From Salipaludibacillus sp047795645 (GTDB lineage: Bacteria > Bacillota > Bacilli > Bacillales > Salisediminibacteriaceae), in contig NZ_CP181045.1 in the NCBI RefSeq assembly GCF_047795645.1, positions 2,976,001 through 3,040,000 of the forward strand: DNA of 64,000 nucleotides. Direction: 5' to 3'. The translations under genes and the position numbers were made by a program. Below are positions 54,995 through 63,059 of the stretch, in pieces. The notes under the pieces were generated by a model. It ran no database searches. It saw nothing but the letters and a program-made list of their open reading frames with translations, and was not told where the DNA came from. How positions within the stretch are numbered: the stretch's first letter is position 1; each line of letters begins with the position of its first letter.

Positions 54995-55783
54995 ATGATA
55001 ATGAAGTTAAATGAATCGAAAACAGCTAGACGTCACAAAAAAATAATTAGTTTGCTACATAAAGAGAGAAAAGTGAAAGTTACAAGTTTAAGTGCCGAGT
55101 TGAACGTCACGGAGGAAACGATACGTCGTGATTTGGAATCTTTAGAAAACGAAAATATGCTCATCCGCGTTCGAGGCGGAGCCATTAGCAAACAACCTAT
55201 GGGTTCAGAAACGCCTCTACTTGAAAGAGAAAAAAATAATTTAGTTGAAAAACAGGCTCTCGCAAACGAGGCTCTTCAAATCATTGAAGAAGGAGAAATT
55301 ATCGCGATTGATGCAAGTACTACGAGCCTACAGTTAGCGCGAGTTCTTCCCAATTTTCCACTCACTGTGATAACTAATTCGATTCATGTTGCTGTTGAAT
55401 TGTCGCAAAAGGAGCAAATTAAGGTGATCTTAAGTGGGGGGTATTTACGTACCGAGTCGATGTCATTAGTTGGAGTTTCCTCTGACAAAATTATTAATGA
55501 CTATCACATCGATAAATATTTCATTTCCTGCACAGGTATTCATCATGACTGGGGAGTCAGTGATAGTCACGAACTCCAAGGGCAAACGAAAGGACGCATT
55601 GCAGAACTTTCTGAAAAAATCATTGTTCTGGCTGATCATAGCAAATTCAACCATAGGTCCTTGCTGCGCTGGTTAATGATTGATCAGATTCATACGTTAA
55701 TTACGTCTGATATTGTTGAAGATGACACACTTAATTTATATAAACAATCAATCAAGCATGTGAGAGTAACGAAAGGGAACTAA
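54995..55783 (+). CDS. rhaR: DeoR-family regulator, RhaR-like
   Basis: This 262-residue repressor has an N-terminal DeoR helix-turn-helix (VTSLSAELNVTEETIRRDLE, then IRVRGGA) and a C-terminal sugar-phosphate sensor domain (DASTTSLQLAR, VILSGGYLR, HSKFNH). ATG 54995 lies five bases after AAGGAG. Its position divergent from rhaEW matches Bacillus RhaR (YulB), a repressor relieved by a rhamnose phosphate. The symbol is assigned from context. Confidence 0.85.
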   Translation: MIMKLNESKTARRHKKIISLLHKERKVKVTSLSAELNVTEETIRRDLESLENENMLIRVRGGAISKQPMGSETPLLEREKNNLVEKQALANEALQIIEEGEIIAIDASTTSLQLARVLPNFPLTVITNSIHVAVELSQKEQIKVILSGGYLRTESMSLVGVSSDKIINDYHIDKYFISCTGIHHDWGVSDSHELQGQTKGRIAELSEKIIVLADHSKFNHRSLLRWLMIDQIHTLITSDIVEDDTLNLYKQSIKHVRVTKGN

Positions 55784-55940
55784 CAATCCAGCGACTGAGT
55801 AGTTGTTTCAACAAGATATTACCTGCTTAGTTGAGGGGCTATTTAGCAATTAGAAGGAAGCTACTTAGGTTGGATTGCTAGGAGTTGTTGATTTGCAAAG
55901 AATGACTCTACTTTTAGAATGGTTGAATATTTAATAACTT

Positions 55941-55969
55941 GGAAGCAAGAGAACCGTCCCTACGCTTCC
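55941..55969. repeat. REP-like hairpin, copy 1
   Basis: A 29-base sequence with stem GGAAGC/GCTTCC around GAACCGTCCC. It matches 63025-63053 with three substitutions. Confidence 0.6.
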
Positions 55970-56155
55970 ATTTCTGCAAGTATTTCATCTAAATTAGTTA
56001 TTTCGAAAGGGAAAATGACTCCTTTTTATTTTTGGACGTCGACCAGTTTCACTAATTCGGAGGTAATCAGAAGCGGCAAAAACGCACCCATAGGTTTCTC
56101 TTAGAAGCTTTTGCAGATTTTTTCGGGGGCATGCTTCTTTGATAATTTTTCGCAT
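55960..56155 (-). pseudogene. Fragmentary ORF downstream of the LOG gene
   Basis: On the minus strand ATG 56155 opens a 53-residue frame (MRKIIKEACPRKNLQ...) ending at TAA 55994. A shift of one base near the end gives FEITNLDEILAEMEA and a stop at 55960, which looks more like a genuine C-terminus. It has no ribosome site and ends inside the REP-like hairpin. I do not recognise the parent gene. The remainder of the 55784-56168 gap shows nothing else. Confidence 0.3.
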
Positions 56156-56168
56156 TTCCAGGGTACCC

Positions 56169-56720
56169 TCAGACCTTCTTATTTTGAAGTGCCTCTAATA
56201 AACCTTCAACACTAGTTTCTATCATAATGAAGTCCCGTTGAGACGGATCCATAAACCCTTTGTCAATTGTATGATCTAACATTGCAATCAATGGGTCAAA
56301 GAATCCATTAATATTCAAAAGACAACATGGCTTTTGATGATAGCCAATTTGCGACCAAGTGAATACTTCAAACCACTCCTCTAGAGTTCCCGCTCCTCCA
56401 GGCAACGCGACAAAAACATCTGCCAAATCAGCCATTTTTGCTTTTCGTTCATGCATCGTTTTTACGACATGAAGCTCCGTTAATTGTTGATGAGCAACTT
56501 CTACGTTCTTCAACTTTTCTGGAATAACACCAATGACTTGACCGCCAGCTTCCAGGCAAGCATCTGACATGGCACCCATACAACCAACATGGGAACCTCC
56601 ATATATTAATGTTTTCTTCTCTTGAGCCAGTTTTTTCCCAAGGTATCCTGCCATCTTCATATATATAGAATCAGATCCTGTTCGAGATCCACAAAATACA
56701 GCCATACTTTTAAATTCCAT
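56169..56720 (-). CDS. LOG family protein (TIGR00730, YvdD-like)
   Basis: This 183-residue Rossmann-fold protein belongs to the LOG (lysine-decarboxylase-like) family, whose members hydrolyse cytokinin riboside monophosphates or purine nucleoside monophosphates to base and ribose-5-phosphate. The signature is complete: CGSRTGSD, YGGSHVGCMGAMSD, and PGGAGTLEEWFE. ATG 56720 follows TTAGGTGA; an in-frame start eight codons earlier has no site. The length is normal. Confidence 0.9.
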   Translation of the reverse strand: MEFKSMAVFCGSRTGSDSIYMKMAGYLGKKLAQEKKTLIYGGSHVGCMGAMSDACLEAGGQVIGVIPEKLKNVEVAHQQLTELHVVKTMHERKAKMADLADVFVALPGGAGTLEEWFEVFTWSQIGYHQKPCCLLNINGFFDPLIAMLDHTIDKGFMDPSQRDFIMIETSVEGLLEALQNKKV

Positions 56721-56845
56721 GAAATAATCACCTAACTTTTCCAATTATTTTATTCTGTTGATTTTTTAAAAATTTGTTTCTCATTGAAGGCATTGAAGCT
56801 ACCCAAGGAATGATAGTTGATAATAGAAACGTCATCTTCCGCTTC

Positions 56846-57329
56846 CTACTTCTCGTAAAGTTCAATGGGGAGTCCGTCTGGATCTTTTAGAGAAACTTGG
56901 CTTGTCGCCAAGTCCTTCATGACGAAAGCCTTAGTTTATCTTATACTTTAATCCTTTAGCGAAGTTAAACATTCTTAAAGTACAAAAAAAAGTAAATCGA
57001 TTATTAGTTTCCGAATCTATGCGAACACCTTCTACCGAAACGCCATGATTCGTCAAATACGTGATAGCTTCTTCTATGTCATCTACTTCAAAGGCAAGAT
57101 GGCGGAGCCCAGCCGCTTCTGGGTAACTTAATCTATTCGGTGGATTTGGAAATGAAAACAACTCAATTTGATATGTACCGTTCAAGGCTAAATTTAACTT
57201 ATAGGATTGACGTTCTTTTCGATATACTTCGTTTCGAGCTTCAAAACCCAGGATTCTCACATAAAAATCTTTAGATTTATAATAGTCGGTACATATAATT
57301 GCAATATGATGAATTTGATTTAACTTCAT
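56846..57329 (-). pseudogene. VOC (glyoxalase) family gene split by a 96-bp element
   Basis: The intact part starts at ATG 57329 after AAAGGGAAA with the VOC pattern LNQIHHIAIICTDYYKSKDFY and GLRHLAFEVDDIEEA, then NNRFTFF. The frame then runs into the repeat at 56888-56983 and stops. Immediately beyond the repeat the minus strand encodes KDPDGLPIELYEK and a TAG at 56846, exactly the expected VOC C-terminus. Deleting about 97 bases joins RFTFF to KDPDG in frame. The gene is therefore inactivated, or makes a product with an altered C-terminus lacking a metal-ligand Glu. Confidence 0.85.
56888..56983 (+). repeat. 96-bp dispersed element, copy 2, inserted in a VOC gene
   Basis: This aligns without gaps to the other two copies. 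Flanks are ATCTTT on the left and a poly-A tract followed by GTAAATCG on the right, both belonging to the interrupted coding sequence. Confidence 0.9.
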
Positions 57330-57666
57330 GCCCAATTTCCCTTTCGTTTTTTTGAATATTTGAGACAATGATCTTTATACGTATCTTAAATTTAACATAC
57401 CATGCCACTTTAAATGGCTAATACTATTAATATTCTCATAAAGTTTATTGTTTTTTTCGATTCTTTTTTAATTTTTAGCTAAACTACTTACAAATCTCAG
57501 GAAGTAGATAATAGAAGGTTAAACTAAATTGAATTAGATAGTGAGGTCACATTAGCTTGCTCCTCGTGCCCTTTGTGCTCTCGAATTTGCAATGATTGGT
57601 CACAAAAGTAAGATGCTTTTGCCCTGTAAGCTCCAATATCGTAATCTTTGCCTTTATTTCCATCAC

Positions 57667-57706
57667 AAAGAAGTGAACCCGTAATTTTTTACGGGTTCAC
57701 TTCTTT
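57667..57706 (-). terminator. Terminator after the ABC-2 permease gene
   Basis: AAAGAAGTGAACCCGT (57667-57682) pairs perfectly with ACGGGTTCACTTCTTT (57691-57706). The gap from 57330 to it is AT-rich apart from a short coding-like stretch at 57524-57660. Confidence 0.9.
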
Positions 57707-57727
57707 ATATATCCAAATTTATATCAT

Positions 57728-59326
57728 CTATAAAATATCTCGTTTGTTATATCCAACAAAACCAACAATCATCAAGGCAACTGCTACGATACTCAAAACA
57801 AACAGTGGCAAGTATGTCATCTCTTCTATTGGTGCCTGTGGAATATAGCCAAATGGGGAAAGTTTCCCCACCCAATCGGCGAATTGAAACATACCTCCCA
57901 AATAAAGAACGATAAAGGAATAAAAAACATATAGCCATGTCAATTGAGTCAACTTTGGCAGAACTCCGATTAAGAATACTGCAACACCAATCATTACCAA
58001 CATGGCAGGGTAATAAGACAGCGCAGCTCCATAGATCATGCCAAAGTCAAGCCCCCCCTCCATCACTGCTGCTCCAGCAGACCATAGTCCGAGCGCCGAA
58101 AGAGAAATCATTACAAAACCATTAACTACTGCTATCACTAAATAACTTCCCATCAGTTTCGTACGTGAAACTGCTCTTGCTAACATATGATCAATACGAT
58201 CTTTTTTCTCTTCTCCCATCAATTTATTCATTGCCATCACAGGAGGAACTGTCGCCAACAGCGAAATCACGATCATTAACATCGGAATAAATTGCTCCGT
58301 TAATGTAGCACCATCAGCAGCTATCAACATCTGCTCCATCATCTCAATACCCTCAAAGAAGGCGTCTAAATCACCTAAAACTGATCCATAAGAAACACCT
58401 AGAATATACATGCCAATTGCCCAAGCGATGATCCCCGTTCGCTGAAGTCTTAATGCAAGTCCAATCGTGCTTTGCAAAAATCGCGTCGCATACTTCCGAC
58501 CTGGTCTCGAAGGGAAGAAGCCCCTTTCTAGGTCACGGATCGCATTCAAATAATTTGCAAAGATGAACAATAGAAAAGATGCAGCAACCAATAAAATGAT
58601 CGGGCCCGAATTGTTGGTGGAATACACTTCTGCTTTCGTTACCCATCCTAATGGAGACAACCATGAAAGTGCCGTTTCCCCTGCATCACCAATTGCTCGA
58701 ATTAGGTAGGAGCCAAGTAATACCGCAACCGAGAAACCAATCGTACCTCGCGAGTTTTCTGAAAGCTGGGCAAATACTGCTGTCACCCCAGCAAAAAACA
58801 AACATGTTGCACCTAAAGCAGCTCCATAAAGCAGTGACCCTGCTACATTCATGCTTTCAACTCGAAGTGCGGCTAATCCAAATCCTACGATAAGAGTTAA
58901 AGCAACACTTTTTCCAGCCAAGACAAGTAATGTTGCATTTAAATAAGAAAGCCGACCTACCGGCAACGATCGAATCATTTCAATGCGACCATCTTCTTCA
59001 GCTGCTCTAGTATGACGAGTCACGAGTAAAATGCTCATCAACCCAACTAAAACAGCGGTAAAAAGTAACATTGAATGCGCCGTCATCGCACCAATCGTAT
59101 AATTACTCAAATCACCGTGACCGAACATTGCCGTCATCACTGGGTTTGCCATCGTTTCAACCATCGCATCTCTTTCCTGCTGTGAACCATATAAATCTCT
59201 ATAAGCAATTGGCACGATCAAAGTGAAGAAAGTAATACCGATCAACCAAATTGGAATTTGCATCCGATCAAGACGGAGAATAAACCGGGAAAGGTGACTA
59301 GTTCTAGCCAATAGATTTTTAGCCAT
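57728..59326 (-). CDS. ABC-2 type exporter permease
   Basis: This 532-residue membrane protein has about twelve hydrophobic segments arranged as two similar halves, as in the polyketide/antibiotic exporter permeases of the ABC-2 group (annotated as exporters of polyketide antibiotics). The pattern DGRIEMIRSLPVGR in the N-half and DRIDHMLARAVSRTKL in the C-half is typical. ATG follows GGGAGGTG and overlaps the ATPase stop by one base, so the two are coupled. It forms an exporter with the ATPase; the substrate is unknown. Confidence 0.85.
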   Translation of the reverse strand: MAKNLLARTSHLSRFILRLDRMQIPIWLIGITFFTLIVPIAYRDLYGSQQERDAMVETMANPVMTAMFGHGDLSNYTIGAMTAHSMLLFTAVLVGLMSILLVTRHTRAAEEDGRIEMIRSLPVGRLSYLNATLLVLAGKSVALTLIVGFGLAALRVESMNVAGSLLYGAALGATCLFFAGVTAVFAQLSENSRGTIGFSVAVLLGSYLIRAIGDAGETALSWLSPLGWVTKAEVYSTNNSGPIILLVAASFLLFIFANYLNAIRDLERGFFPSRPGRKYATRFLQSTIGLALRLQRTGIIAWAIGMYILGVSYGSVLGDLDAFFEGIEMMEQMLIAADGATLTEQFIPMLMIVISLLATVPPVMAMNKLMGEEKKDRIDHMLARAVSRTKLMGSYLVIAVVNGFVMISLSALGLWSAGAAVMEGGLDFGMIYGAALSYYPAMLVMIGVAVFLIGVLPKLTQLTWLYVFYSFIVLYLGGMFQFADWVGKLSPFGYIPQAPIEEMTYLPLFVLSIVAVALMIVGFVGYNKRDIL

Positions 59327-60243
59327 TAGTTTGCACCTCCCGCTCCTGTACCCGTTACTGATTCTGTCCCTTCATAATGACGCATAAATAATGCTTCTAA
59401 TGTTGGCGGAGCACTTTCCAGTTTTACAATACCAAACTGACTAATATGCCTGATTACGACGTCCATTTCTTCTGTTTCTACTTGGAAAGACAGACCTTGA
59501 CTTGTCTCTTCGATTTCGTGAATTCCTTTAATACCTGTTAAATTCGTTATCGGTTGTTTCGTTTCAACGAGAATTTGAGTTCGAGTCAAATGACGAAGCT
59601 CGTTTAACGTTCCTGTCTCGATGATAGCCCCTTCACGAATGATCGCAACTTTGTCACATAGTTTTTCCACTTCAGATAAGATATGACTCGACAGCAAAAC
59701 GCTTTTCCCTTTGCTTTTAACTTCCATTACACATTCCTGAAAAACTTGTTCCATCAATGGATCAAGTCCTGACGTCGGTTCATCTAAAATATACAAGTCC
59801 GCATCGGATGAGAAAGCAGCAATCAACGCTACTTTTTGCCGATTCCCTTTAGAGTACGTTCGACATTTTTTTGTTGGATCTAAATCAAATTTTTTGATTA
59901 GCTCTTCTCGTTTGCTTTGATGATTTGTCCCACGTAATTTCACAAATAAATCAATCACTTCTCCACCTGTTAAATTCGGCCATAAGTTTACGTCACCTGG
60001 GACATAGGCAACACGCTTATGAATCTCGACAGCATCGTTCCATGCATCCTTCCCAAAAATCTTGACCTCTCCATCTGACGCCTTTAAAATTCCTAGCAAC
60101 ACACGAATTGTCGTTGATTTACCAGCACCATTCGGGCCTATAAATCCAAATACTTCCCCACCATTCACTTCTAGATTAACTCCGTTTAAAGCAGTAAACC
60201 CACCAAACTTTTTCGTTAAATTTGATACGTTAACGAGTCCCAT
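59326..60243 (-). CDS. ABC transporter ATPase of the ABC-2 exporter
   Basis: This 305-residue ATPase has Walker A GPNGAGKST, the signature YSKGNRQKV, Walker B LYILDEP and the H-loop SSHILSE. The C-terminal extension of about 90 residues is typical of drug-export ATPases (DUF4162-like). ATG follows GAGGAGG. It is divergent from a TetR gene 158 bases away, the common arrangement for a drug-induced exporter. Confidence 0.92.
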   Translation of the reverse strand: MGLVNVSNLTKKFGGFTALNGVNLEVNGGEVFGFIGPNGAGKSTTIRVLLGILKASDGEVKIFGKDAWNDAVEIHKRVAYVPGDVNLWPNLTGGEVIDLFVKLRGTNHQSKREELIKKFDLDPTKKCRTYSKGNRQKVALIAAFSSDADLYILDEPTSGLDPLMEQVFQECVMEVKSKGKSVLLSSHILSEVEKLCDKVAIIREGAIIETGTLNELRHLTRTQILVETKQPITNLTGIKGIHEIEETSQGLSFQVETEEMDVVIRHISQFGIVKLESAPPTLEALFMRHYEGTESVTGTGAGGAN

Positions 60244-60401
60244 ATTTATTCCTCCTCATTTTAGATAACACTAAAATATGAAATATATATACCTATATGG
60301 TTCATAATATATAATAAATGACCGGAATGCAATATGTTTTGAAACAATTTATTTGTCATATTTCATAATTTTTATTAAACTAGGAATGAGGTGAAAGACA
60401 A

Positions 60402-60983
60402 ATGGATGGATTCGAGCGTCGAAGAGAACTCAAAAAAACAGAAATATTAGCAGCATCATTAGATTTATTTATGGTGCATGGCGTGCAAAAAGTTTCAATT
60501 GCTGAAATTGCTAAGAAAGCGAATGTATCTCAAGTAACCATCTATAATTACTTTAATAGTAAACATAATTTAGTTCACGAAACAATTATTTTTTATGTGG
60601 ATAAAGAGTGGCGACAAGCGGAATTAGTCATGGATAGCGACATACCTGTTCAGGAAAAAATAAAGCAACTTATTTTTAATAAAAAAGAAACAGCAAATAA
60701 CATTAACCCAGATTTCTACAATTATTTTATGAAGGAGTATACTTCTGGTCTCAATTATATAGACGAATTCATACAAAATAAGGCTATTCCACGGATGATT
60801 GATTTATTTAATGAAGGAAAAGAACAAGGAGTAATTAATCCTGACATTTCAAATGAAGCGATTCTATTTTACATCCATATGATGCAGGAGTACATGCAAC
60901 GAGAAGATGTCTATCCGAAAATCTTACCTATTACCGAAGATATCAATAAGATATTATTTTACGGTATCGTCGAGAAAAAGTAG
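60402..60983 (+). CDS. TetR-family regulator
   Basis: This 193-residue repressor has an N-terminal TetR helix-turn-helix (SIAEIAKKANVSQVTIYNYF) and an all-helical ligand domain. ATG follows ATGAGGTG. It is divergent from the ABC exporter genes and likely represses them until a toxic ligand binds. The intergenic region is AT-rich with only weak symmetry, so I do not name an operator. Confidence 0.88.
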   Translation: MDGFERRRELKKTEILAASLDLFMVHGVQKVSIAEIAKKANVSQVTIYNYFNSKHNLVHETIIFYVDKEWRQAELVMDSDIPVQEKIKQLIFNKKETANNINPDFYNYFMKEYTSGLNYIDEFIQNKAIPRMIDLFNEGKEQGVINPDISNEAILFYIHMMQEYMQREDVYPKILPITEDINKILFYGIVEKK

Positions 60984-60992
60984 CCGGATATG

Positions 60993-61033
60993 ACAAACAA
61001 AGGTAGCACCTAAGTAGGCGCTACCTTTGTTTT
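60993..61033. terminator. Bidirectional terminator, tetR / MFS gene
   Basis: AACAAAGGTAGC (60996-61007) pairs with GCTACCTTTGTT (61020-61031), between converging genes. Confidence 0.85.
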
Positions 61034-61048
61034 CGGAAGGAAAAATCC

Positions 61049-62482
61049 CTATGCTTCTTTTCTAATACTCGCATCCCACTCTTCGTCTGTTGGTGGATAG
61101 GTCCTCTTAATCTGGAAAGACAATACAAACGCGACCGCTGTCAATAAACCGATCATTCCAAGTGCTACAATCGCACCTAAGATATCAGGATTAGCAACCG
61201 ACGGGTTACCAGTTGTATTCATCTCAGTTGTCGTCATCGTTGCAACAAGCAAAGCCGTTCCAATCGATGCTGCCATCTGACGCATTGTATTTGTTACTGC
61301 AGCCGCGTGTGGAATCAGCTTTCTAGGCATCTGATTTAGACCGGCTGTATTCGTTGGCATCATGACCATAGAGAAGCCAAACATGCGGATTGCGTACATC
61401 ACACCGAGATATACGAGAGACGTATCTGTATTAATGAATAGTAGCGCAAACGTTGAAATGATCATCAAGATCAATCCCGGAATAGCCAATGCGCGAGCAC
61501 CGATTTTGTCAAAAATCCGGCCAGTAATTGGTGCCATCAAGCCAGCAATTAACGCACCTGGAAATAAGACAAGTCCTGCTTCCATTGCCGAAAACCCTCG
61601 CATGTTTTGCACATATAATGGAATGATCGTCTCTAGCCCAATCAATCCCATAAAACCTATACTACAAATAATTGTCGAAATGGTAAAAATTCGTGCTTTA
61701 AACACTCTGAATTCGAGCATCGGATGTTTCATACTAAGCTGACGCTTAATAAACAAATAAATGGAAGCTACGGACACAACCATAACGATGATTGTTATTG
61801 GTTCCGCCCACCCAATATTACCGGCACTCGTAAAGCCATAAAGTAGTCCACCAAAACCAGCCGTAGATAACATAATCGAAATTGGATCGACTTTTCGATC
61901 TTTTTGATCCGTCACGTTCCGCATCGCAAAATAAGCGACAACAATCATAATTAATGCAAGCGGTAATATACCCCAGAACAAAAAACGCCAATCATATGTT
62001 GATGTCACCCACCCTGAAAGAGTTGGTCCGATCGCTGGTGCGAAAGAGATAACCAGTCCGATATACCCCATCGCTGCGCCTCGTTTTTCTACTGCAAAAA
62101 TCATCAGAAAAACAGTTTGCATAAGTGGAAGCATGACTCCTGCCCCCATGGATTGAATGATTCTAGCTGTAAGTAACAATGGATAATCCGTTGCAAGACC
62201 ACCGACAAGTGTCCCAAGTGCGAATATTGACATACCTGTCATAAAAAGTTGTCTTGTCGTGAACTTCTCAATCAGAAACGCAGAAATGGGTATCATGATT
62301 CCACTTATCAACATGAATACAGTCGTTAACCATTGAGCTGTATTCGCAGTAATATTCATCTCTTGCATGATTGGTGGAATCGCTGTAATCATCAATGTTT
62401 GATTTAAAACGGCAATAAAAGAACCACAAAGCAACAATCCTGCAATCAATACTTTACTATAATTCTGTTCGTTTTTATCCAT
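61049..62482 (-). CDS. MFS multidrug exporter, DHA2 (14-TM) family, LmrB/EmrB type
   Basis: This 477-residue drug:H+ antiporter has about fourteen hydrophobic segments. The TM1 motif D1-like LNQTLMITAIPPI, motif A (EKFTTRQLF) between TM2 and TM3, and motif C (GPTLSGWV) in TM5 are visible. It matches the LmrB/EmrB group. ATG follows AATAGGAG. The role is export of lincosamide-type drugs or other amphiphiles; specificity cannot be read from the sequence. Confidence 0.9.
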   Translation of the reverse strand: MDKNEQNYSKVLIAGLLLCGSFIAVLNQTLMITAIPPIMQEMNITANTAQWLTTVFMLISGIMIPISAFLIEKFTTRQLFMTGMSIFALGTLVGGLATDYPLLLTARIIQSMGAGVMLPLMQTVFLMIFAVEKRGAAMGYIGLVISFAPAIGPTLSGWVTSTYDWRFLFWGILPLALIMIVVAYFAMRNVTDQKDRKVDPISIMLSTAGFGGLLYGFTSAGNIGWAEPITIIVMVVSVASIYLFIKRQLSMKHPMLEFRVFKARIFTISTIICSIGFMGLIGLETIIPLYVQNMRGFSAMEAGLVLFPGALIAGLMAPITGRIFDKIGARALAIPGLILMIISTFALLFINTDTSLVYLGVMYAIRMFGFSMVMMPTNTAGLNQMPRKLIPHAAAVTNTMRQMAASIGTALLVATMTTTEMNTTGNPSVANPDILGAIVALGMIGLLTAVAFVLSFQIKRTYPPTDEEWDASIRKEA

Positions 62483-62622
62483 TCAAAGGACTCCTATTTT
62501 TCATCTATAAATCTATTATTGCGAGTATTTCATCAATCTATCTATATTTTCACATGATATAAAGGGGGAAGCTTTGTCAGAAACTCAGAAAGAACAACCG
62601 AATCGTTATATGGGGAATAATT

Positions 62623-62718
62623 TAGAAAAACTTGGCTTGTCGCCAAGTCCTCCATGGCGAAAGCCTTAGTTTATCTTATTCTTTAATCCTTTAGCCAAGT
62701 TAAGCATTCTTAAAGTAT
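62623..62718 (+). repeat. 96-bp dispersed element, copy 3
   Basis: This is the third copy, intergenic, with the most complete hairpin (ACTTGGC/GCCAAGT). It differs from copies 1 and 2 by a few scattered substitutions. Confidence 0.85.
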
Positions 62719-62826
62719 AAAATGAAACTATTTCGGATTCTGAAACTAATTAGAAATTATACACCTCCTTCAAGATTGTTTCAAATGAAAATTGTTGTCA
62801 CATACAAATAACTTAGGTAAAACGTC

Positions 62827-62862
62827 AAAGGGAACACCTCCGCATGAGAGGCGTTCCTTTTG
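62827..62862. terminator. Hairpin with T-run, probable terminator
   Basis: GGAACACCTC pairs with GAGGCGTTCC with one mismatch around CGCATGA, followed by TTTTGG. It lies 200 bases downstream of the FtsX-type permease gene on the minus strand. Confidence 0.5.
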
Positions 62863-62879
62863 GTTGATAATAATTGTTC

Positions 62880-63002
62880 TAATATCAGCATAGAACAGTG
62901 GAATTTGTGCATAGATGCCGATGATTTCAGCAAAGAACATTGATTTTTGTGCATACGGACCCATTTTATCTGCATAATTCACGATTTTTGTGCATAAAAC
63001 CG
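62880..63002. repeat. About three imperfect 42-bp repeats containing TATGCACA
   Basis: On the minus strand TTATGCACAAAAATC, TATGCACAAAAATC and TATGCACAAATTCC recur every 41-42 bases, each followed by a TATGC or TTTGC half-repeat. A long frame runs through them but has no start site and is low complexity; it looks like a non-coding repeat. Confidence 0.55.
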
Positions 63003-63024
63003 CATTGGGTGCCACACGCCAGGA

Positions 63025-63053
63025 GGAAGCAGAAGAACCGTCCCTCCGCTTCC
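63025..63053. repeat. REP-like hairpin, copy 2
   Basis: This is a 29-base sequence with GGAAGC/GCTTCC arms around GAACCGTCCC, matching 55941-55969 except for three bases. It sits directly after the stop codon of the FtsX-type permease gene. Confidence 0.6.
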
Positions 63054-63059
63054 TCAAAA

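Noticed and set aside
55919..56104. 61-residue ORF on the plus strand
   Set aside because: It runs through the REP-like hairpin and lacks a ribosome site; the minus strand looks more coding-like.
60244..60401. TetR operator between the exporter and regulator genes
   Set aside because: GGTTCAT and AATGACC give only weak symmetry in very AT-rich DNA.
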